Positions 58,301 to 64,000 of a DNA stretch of 64,000 nucleotides are shown piece after piece (positions within the stretch are counted from its first letter, which is position 1; each line of letters begins with the position of its first letter). The position numbers and the translations under genes were made by a program. Source of the stretch: Tulasnella sp. 424 (Eukaryota > Basidiomycota > Agaricomycetes > Cantharellales > Tulasnellaceae); contig WSUB01000099.1 in NCBI GenBank assembly GCA_019633425.1, positions 1 through 64,000 of the forward strand, in the 5' to 3' direction. The notes under the pieces were generated by a model. It worked only from the letters and a program-made list of their open reading frames with translations, made no database searches and was not told where the DNA came from.

Positions 58301-60245
58301 ATTTCATGAACAACCATTCAGCACAGAGTTGGGGCCCACCTTCGTCCAGAATGGTTCCGACCCGTTTTGCCAAGAACTTACTGTTGTCTACCTCCCAGTC
58401 ATGTCGGTAGAGAGCGCCTCCTTCATCCCCGAAGGCCACCCGAATGAAGCACTCCTCAAACTCTGGGCCATACTTTCGAATAACGCGATTGCTTTGTTCA
58501 TCATACGGCCCTGGACAGGAAATATTACGTGAGAGGCTGTCTGCGTACCGAGCAACCGATGCAGCAAACCTTGCAAACAATAAGAGGTCGGAGTCACTAG
58601 CACATGCCGACACCGGAATACTCCCCGCCTTGGGGTATACAACGCGAACTTCATACCCCGATTGTTGCATTCGGTCTCGGCTCTCCTCAAGCAGTCCAAA
58701 GCTGTCTCTTGGTTTTCGTACAAGTTCGGAACCAAAACGACAAACTGACAAGCGGAACAAGATCAGCCAACTGAGCGCAACCCTCCTCCCATTACTTACT
58801 AGTTTCAATACTTCTTCAGCGAACCCCGTCCCAATGCTGACAAGCCTGTTTAGTTCACCCTTCAGCTCCAAAATCTCCCACGGAAGCAGGAGGCAGTTCC
58901 GAAGCAGAGTCTCGCATTGGAATTTTACTGCCCAAGGGAATTTGCTAGACATGGCCTGAACGTCGTCGAGACGTCTTCGCGTAAAGAGCTCGCCGCGGGC
59001 TATGTCGGCATGTAAGCTGATGGCGAGCCTTGGGAGTCTGACGAAGCGCGACATCTTGATAAAGTTATCCAAGTGGGTCGGATCGGGTGTAATGACCAAA
59101 CGCAGGACTTTGGATGCAAATGCCACAACCCGTTCATGGGCAGGCTCAAGACTGCCCAACCTTTGCCAGGAGTGCTTGGAGTCTTTCCTCGGGTCTCCGG
59201 TCAACGAAGCATATTGGGGTTTTGTTTCAAAGGAAGGAGGGTTGTAAAGCCGTATCATGATGAAGGGCATGCCATTAACCCAGCCATTCTCAAGGGACCG
59301 GATCTGATTCATAGGGATGGTAATCCGGAACTAAGGAAGGAGAAGTATATTATTAGTTGAAGGTAATCTTTGTGATACTGCCCTAACTCACCATATCGGG
59401 CTGTGAATGCCCGGATATTTCAATTTGTAAGGATCGAGGATTTTCACCCTCTCGTCCTTCATTGAATTTCAGATACGCATACGACTTATTGCCTGAGTGC
59501 GGAGTCAAGGTCAGTATACTGTACATAGAATCTACGCGGTATACGGCCTCACCGTTCTGCGGTTGTCCTCGTTTTGGTGCCGCGTTCGGATTATAGTCGC
59601 CTTCCCATTCCACGGAAAAGCTTGTCCTATCACGCCCCTCGATTCCGAACTGAACAGAAAGGACGCGGACTTCGTGGCCCAGTGCTTCTTGATCTTTCTT
59701 CTTCCGCTGAAGGGCCTCGCGAGAGATGGCAGGCCGACGGTAGGGTGCTTGAAGAGCTCGCGAAAGAGAGCCGTCTTGCCTTTGGAAGAGAACCTCATAG
59801 TCTCCAATCTTGATAGGATACTAGTAGACCGTGTAAGCCATCGGACTTGTGGAGCCAGCTCACGCCTAACCTCGTTGACCCTGGCAGCGAGGAACTTGGC
59901 ATACTTTTCGTCGTTGAGGTAAATAACGCCCGTGCCTCGGTTTTTGTCCTTTGGTCTCTTCGGGTCTGGTGGATCGAGTTGAAGGGTGAAAGGGATATGC
60001 CTATATTGGTTTGGACCCCCGCGAGGTCGGAGGATCACCTCAAAGGCTTTCTTGATTGTGGTGAAGTCAATGTGGCGAGGGACGTTTGAAACTGCCAGTT
60101 GGTATTTGTCCTTTAGGGATCTACTGGCTGCTCCATCGCTGACGAACTCTTGTTGAGAGAGTGGCATCGATGGGGTTTGAGGGGTAGAGCGCGAGGACGA
60201 GGCTCGTCCGCCTCGGGAAGGTCGTCGAGATGATGAGAAGGCCAT
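55400..60245 (-). CDS. RNA-dependent RNA polymerase, RNA-silencing type (copy 1)
   Basis: Cell-encoded RdRP of the QDE-1/SAD-1/RDR family, which makes double-stranded RNA for Dicer and small-RNA silencing. ATG at 60245; exon 1 (60245-59871) is Ser/Arg-rich, then RRM-like (YQLAVSNVPRHIDFTTIKKAF). Exon 2 is 59820-59392 and exon 3 starts at 59330, all in phase; many more short exons follow. Conserved core in order: VTPTSYCLQ joined to GPYDEQSNRVIR; FIRVAFGDEGG; AGRHFEFLAYSGSG; a 24-nt exon encoding YGARISQA; TDGHGTISPDLADEIW; QIRLGGYKGVVSVD; RPSMDKF; and the catalytic loop GGGDLDGDVYYLI, assembled across intron 56467-56533. The helical C-terminus ends at 55400. Roughly 1,300 residues with all catalytic acids present. 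Tandem with a close paralogue upstream. Confidence 0.92.
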
Positions 60246-60551
60246 GGATGTTGGATATTTCTTGTGCGATCCAAGGCTTGAACTGAATGAAGGGGCCACC
60301 AATTGGTAGCTAAACCAGGTGAGGTGGAGGGGAGGAATGTGCGCGTTGATGTTTGTTCAGGTGGCGAACTTGAAGGATAATAGGTAGCCTCATCAAGCCC
60401 TACTTCCACCTTCATCGACTCGTTGAAGGCCCTAGATCAAACACGCATAGATGTGAGATAACTCGAGTTTCCAGCAATAGAGAGACATGTAAGTACAGTA
60501 AAAGTGGTGCACAATAAACAGAATGAGAGTTCGTCTAAACATGGAGAGCTG
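60246..60551. promoter_or_regulatory. Intergenic between tandem RdRP genes
   Basis: 306 bp separating the stop of RdRP copy 2 from the ATG of copy 1. It must contain both the terminator of copy 2 and the promoter of copy 1. No clear TATA element was identified. Confidence 0.4.
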
Positions 60552-63500
60552 TTACAACGCCTCCGCCTCCGCCTCCGCCTCAGCAGTTTCAATTGCCTGC
60601 AACACGTCAAAGACTGATGTTAATGCCACCAAAGAAAAGCTGTTCTTCCCGAATTTGTTCAATCGGGCCATCTCGAATGCTACCTCAAGGCAGGTCCACG
60701 CTCGGCCCAATTCCTCTGGTAAGCTGAGAACTGAACGGTCACCGATGATCTCGCGTTTGATGAGCCTGACAAGGTCCCGGGACTGTTTCGCAAGTCTCTC
60801 TATCAGAGCTCTACGCTTCCGAGACTCATTGGCAGCCGTAGTCTTGCCCAGTATCGTTCCTATCACAACTTCTTCCTCATTGAGACGGCTGTTGGCACTT
60901 TGAGCGAGGCTGTGGGTCGCGCATTGGTACTTGAGTTCGTAGGAGAAGCGGGCGAATAGCTGGTGGAAGTATTGGTCGTCTACCGGCTCCACTTCGCTGT
61001 TGTTGAGGATACGGAATACCTTTTCTTGCAAAGCGTCGCGTATGATATCCTCTTGGGTCATAGGTTGTTCGGTAGGAGTAGAAGCGGGGACGGGGGCGGG
61101 TTCGGGATCATCGAGTACTACAGCACGATAAAGTTCTCCCAGTGCCCGATTCGATTCGTAGTAGTCGCCATTGTTGGGATCGGCGGATTCGGGACAATAC
61201 CAATCCGGGATGTCCGTTGGTTTGGGCATATGGTCGATTTTGACCGCCTTATTCACATGTCTGGTCAGTGCGCAGAAACAAGAAAAGTTTCGAGCCACTC
61301 ACCACACCAGTTTTAGGGTAGTCAACGGCGTCGGAATGGAGCTTGGCGTAGCGAAGACAGTCTTTGTCCAGAACTCCTTCAGGACGCTGATCCGCGAGAC
61401 GAAGGTGGTTGATTCCGATCAGACCCAAAGTATCTAAGGGAGTAACAAGGTGAGAAGATGGATATTTTTGAGTGAACAGGGCGCACCATGTGTCATGTAC
61501 TCGATCACAAAGTCCGCAATATCGTGGATTGTACTGTCCCGATCCAGCTTGGGCTTCACAGGGCCATCATACGCTGCTGGGATTTCATACTTGGTGGGAT
61601 GTAAATCGGTGTTTGTGATGAGGTAGTAAACGTCTCCATCTGGAACGCCATTCAAGTCAGTCGCTTACGTCGCGGCTCGGCTTGGGGAAATAGGCTGTAA
61701 TATTCACCGAGGTCGCCACCACCAAGGCAAGAAGGAAGTGGACGCTTGCCCTTTACAGAAAATACCACAGTATTCGGGAGGTTCTCGATGTCATAAGGAG
61801 ATCCGGGTTTGGGTTTACCAATTGCTTGCACCAGCTGAACGTCACCAGGGTGGATGGTGGGACTAGGCCGCGTGCAATAGCAATCGGTCAAGATGAGCTA
61901 AGTGTTGGAAGAAAGCGGTGACATACCTTCGGCATATCAAGATAGGTCCCTCGAGAAAGATAGGCTGCTGCCCTTGTTGATGAATACAGGCTAGGGACCC
62001 GTCGTGAGAGCAGGCGGACATGGTGGAGGAATGCTGAACGAACCATATATTTGCCCATCTTCAAGCTGATCGTGCACATCAGCGATTCCAACAACTGTCC
62101 AGCTATCAGGGACTGGTAAATGCTGGAGTAAATTATGCAATCCCGTTCGGCTCAGAGCAGAGAGACTTGCCTGGGATGCGTGCGTGATACTTGATTTCAC
62201 GTTTAACATGATAGAGAGAACAACTCAGAAGTTTTCTGAAGAATGGGTCGCGGCCGTGAAGCTTTTGTAGACCGTATCGGGAGAGCCTTGTGAGGAGGCT
62301 TGGAAGTTCAAATGCTTTACCAAGCTCATACATCTCCATCAAATATGCAGAGCTTTCAGGGTGGTTTAACGCAACCTGCGTTTTTTCTATCGCTTCGTCT
62401 TGAAGCTTGACAAAAGCCGACTTCTTGACGCCAAGAGTATCGAGAAGCATGATCAAAGGTCTAGACAATGCATGTTTGTAACCAGAAACCCTTCTAAAAA
62501 AAAGCGGATCTCCCACCTATTCAAGTACATTGGGCTCGGTCGGTTAAATGCTTCCGAGATTTCAATACCCCGCGAATGCGGCGCGTCAAATTTTTTCATC
62601 GACTCTCGGAGCTGAATCAGCTATAATATGAAAACCAGAGAATCGTCAAAACGCGGCAATACCCACAACGACTTTGACAAACCCGTTTGCCTTGCAGGCG
62701 ATAGTCCACTGACACCACTCCCTTATATCCTCCGAGCCGAATCTATTTAGAGGGGTTTTCAGAATGAGACTTGCCTTCAGGTATCCTCGCGCACCTGGAA
62801 AGCTCTTGGGCGGACTTCCTCTTCGGTTTCCGGCCTGCTCTTTACACGCTTCGGGCGAAGTTCGCAGAGCCTCTGCCAAATTTCGTCTGCAAGGTCAGGA
62901 GAGAGGGTCCCGTGTCCATCTGTCCAGTTGAGCGTCCGTGACTTGATTGCTTCCTGTTCGTGGTCTCCGTATTGGACCTCGGTCTCCCTTTCGATGTCGG
63001 GGATCATTTGAATCTCATGGGGCTGCATTTCGACCGACGGATCTGTAGATGAAAACCTAGAGAGGAGTGGTCACCCTAGGTGCTACGGGGGAAGGCCTGG
63101 CGCATGAACTGCCTGAGTGAGAGACTCACGCTTGAGAGATACGTGCTCCATATCTGTATGCGTAGAATTAATCAACACCGATGAACTATCCCTGAACCGG
63201 GGGCAGGTCCGTTCACCTTGCTGGTTCTCGAATAACTTTGCTGAAATTTCCCAGACCGATTCTTATCTTCTCTGCGTTGACCTCGCCAAAAATCGGGTGC
63301 GTAAAAGGGGAAACAAACCAGAAGGAATGTTGCCTCAACTATGCATGAGGGTCAGTCGTATGGACGTTTACGATGTTGAGCCACTTACCCCAGATCCCGA
63401 ATATGCCAGGAATTCGAAATGACGGCCACCGATTTTAAGGCCTGGTTAAGATTGGAGAATGTTGGGCATTGCCTGAACATCCATTCGACATCGATCAAGG

Positions 63501-64000
63501 ACCCACCGTGTTTTAGGATAGTCCCGACCCTTTTTTCCAAGAACTTGCTGTTGTTTATCTCCCAATCATGTCGATAAAGGGCACCTCCTTCATCCCCAAA
63601 GGCTACACGAATGAAGCGCTCCTCGAAATCTGGGCCAAATAGTCGAATCACGCGATTGCTTTGTTCATCGTACGGCCCTAGACGATAAGCCGTCCGTGAG
63701 AGTCTGGCGAGCTATAGCGCAACCAATGGAGCAAACCTTGCAAACAATAAGAGGTCGGAGTCACTAGCACATGCCTAGACCGGAATACTCCCCGCCTTGG
63801 GGTAAACAACGCGAACCTCATACCCCGATTGTTGCATTCGGTCTCCGCTCTCCTTAAGCAATCCAAAGCTGTCTCTTGGTTTTCGTACAAGTTCGGAACC
63901 AAAACGACAAACTGACAAGCGGGACAAGATCAACCAACTGAGAGCAATGCTCCGCTCAGTACTCACTAGTTTCAGCACTTCTTCAGCGAATCCCGCTCCA
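60552..64000 (-). CDS. RNA-dependent RNA polymerase, RNA-silencing type (copy 2), N-terminus beyond window
   Basis: Close tandem paralogue of the RdRP at 55400, same strand and exon plan; it is cut by the right window edge in the region matching residues around the FVVLVPNLYENQ exon of copy 1, so about the first 430 residues are missing from view. Visible: PNLYENQETALDCL, VTPTSYCLQ joined to GPYDEQSNRVIR, FIRVAFGDEGG, a 24-nt exon (63130-63153), TDGHGTLSPDLADEIW, QIRLGGYKGVVSVD, RESMKKF where the family and copy 1 have RPSM, and catalytic DLDGDVYYLI joined across intron 61640-61707. The C-terminus has an Ala-Glu repeat absent from copy 1. No frameshift or stop was seen, so it appears functional. 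Confidence 0.9.
60559..60582. repeat. GCCTCC hexanucleotide repeat encoding Glu-Ala repeats
   Basis: Four GCCTCC-type units inside the last codons of RdRP copy 2; on the minus strand they encode alternating Ala-Glu just before the stop. Copy 1 lacks the expansion. Confidence 0.9.

Overview
The window reads as genomic DNA of a filamentous basidiomycete, most likely an agaricomycete. The genes are spliced, with introns of mostly 50-75 nt, GT-AG ends and CTAAC/CTGAC-like branch sites. Gene families expanded in such fungi recur: F-box/leucine-rich proteins, a large BTB protein, a nuclease-kinase effector-like protein, and QDE-1/SAD-1-type RNA-dependent RNA polymerases (RdRPs). No tRNA, rRNA or CRISPR array could be supported. 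All gene models were read by eye from reading frames and splice signals, so exon edges are predictions.

Left end (1-5.6 kb): a Penelope-like reverse transcriptase ORF without a GIY-YIG nuclease runs in from the left edge and stays open. It is followed at once by a C-rich telomere-type tract (CCTAA repeats) and, about 900 bp later, by a second such tract. This is the layout of Athena/Coprina-type endonuclease-lacking Penelope-like elements that attach to chromosome ends, so the left side looks subtelomeric with the chromosome end to the left. Gene-poor, repeat-like DNA continues to 5.6 kb. 5.6-7.5 kb: a Crinkler-like (CR) PD-(D/E)XK nuclease plus kinase-like gene carries an in-frame stop.

7.6-26.8 kb: two F-box paralogues of the same design (7.6 and 19.3 kb) and a third at 25.4 kb flank a small cysteine-rich secreted protein, a fungal transcription factor with a degenerate zinc cluster, a soluble fumarate reductase fused to cytochrome b5, a membrane dipeptidase and a membrane-anchored DUF218 protein. 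A 2.6 kb gap at 14.0-16.6 kb shows no recognisable gene.

27-55 kb is a dense housekeeping block: 5-aminolevulinate dehydratase (heme synthesis), a long coiled-coil protein, DNA polymerase kappa (lesion bypass), an F-box protein, two divergent predicted mitochondrial membrane proteins sharing a 245 bp promoter with a CRE palindrome and an E-box, a BTB protein, an intracellular LysM protein, a YDR124W-like helical-bundle protein, and a NIPA-type magnesium transporter.

55.4-64 kb: two head-to-tail RdRP genes on the minus strand, 306 bp apart, both with the catalytic DLDGD motif assembled across an intron. The second is cut by the right window edge. These would make double-stranded RNA for RNA silencing (quelling-type defence against transposons). 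Their presence in the same window as an apparently intact retroelement at the left end is suggestive but not evidence of a functional link.
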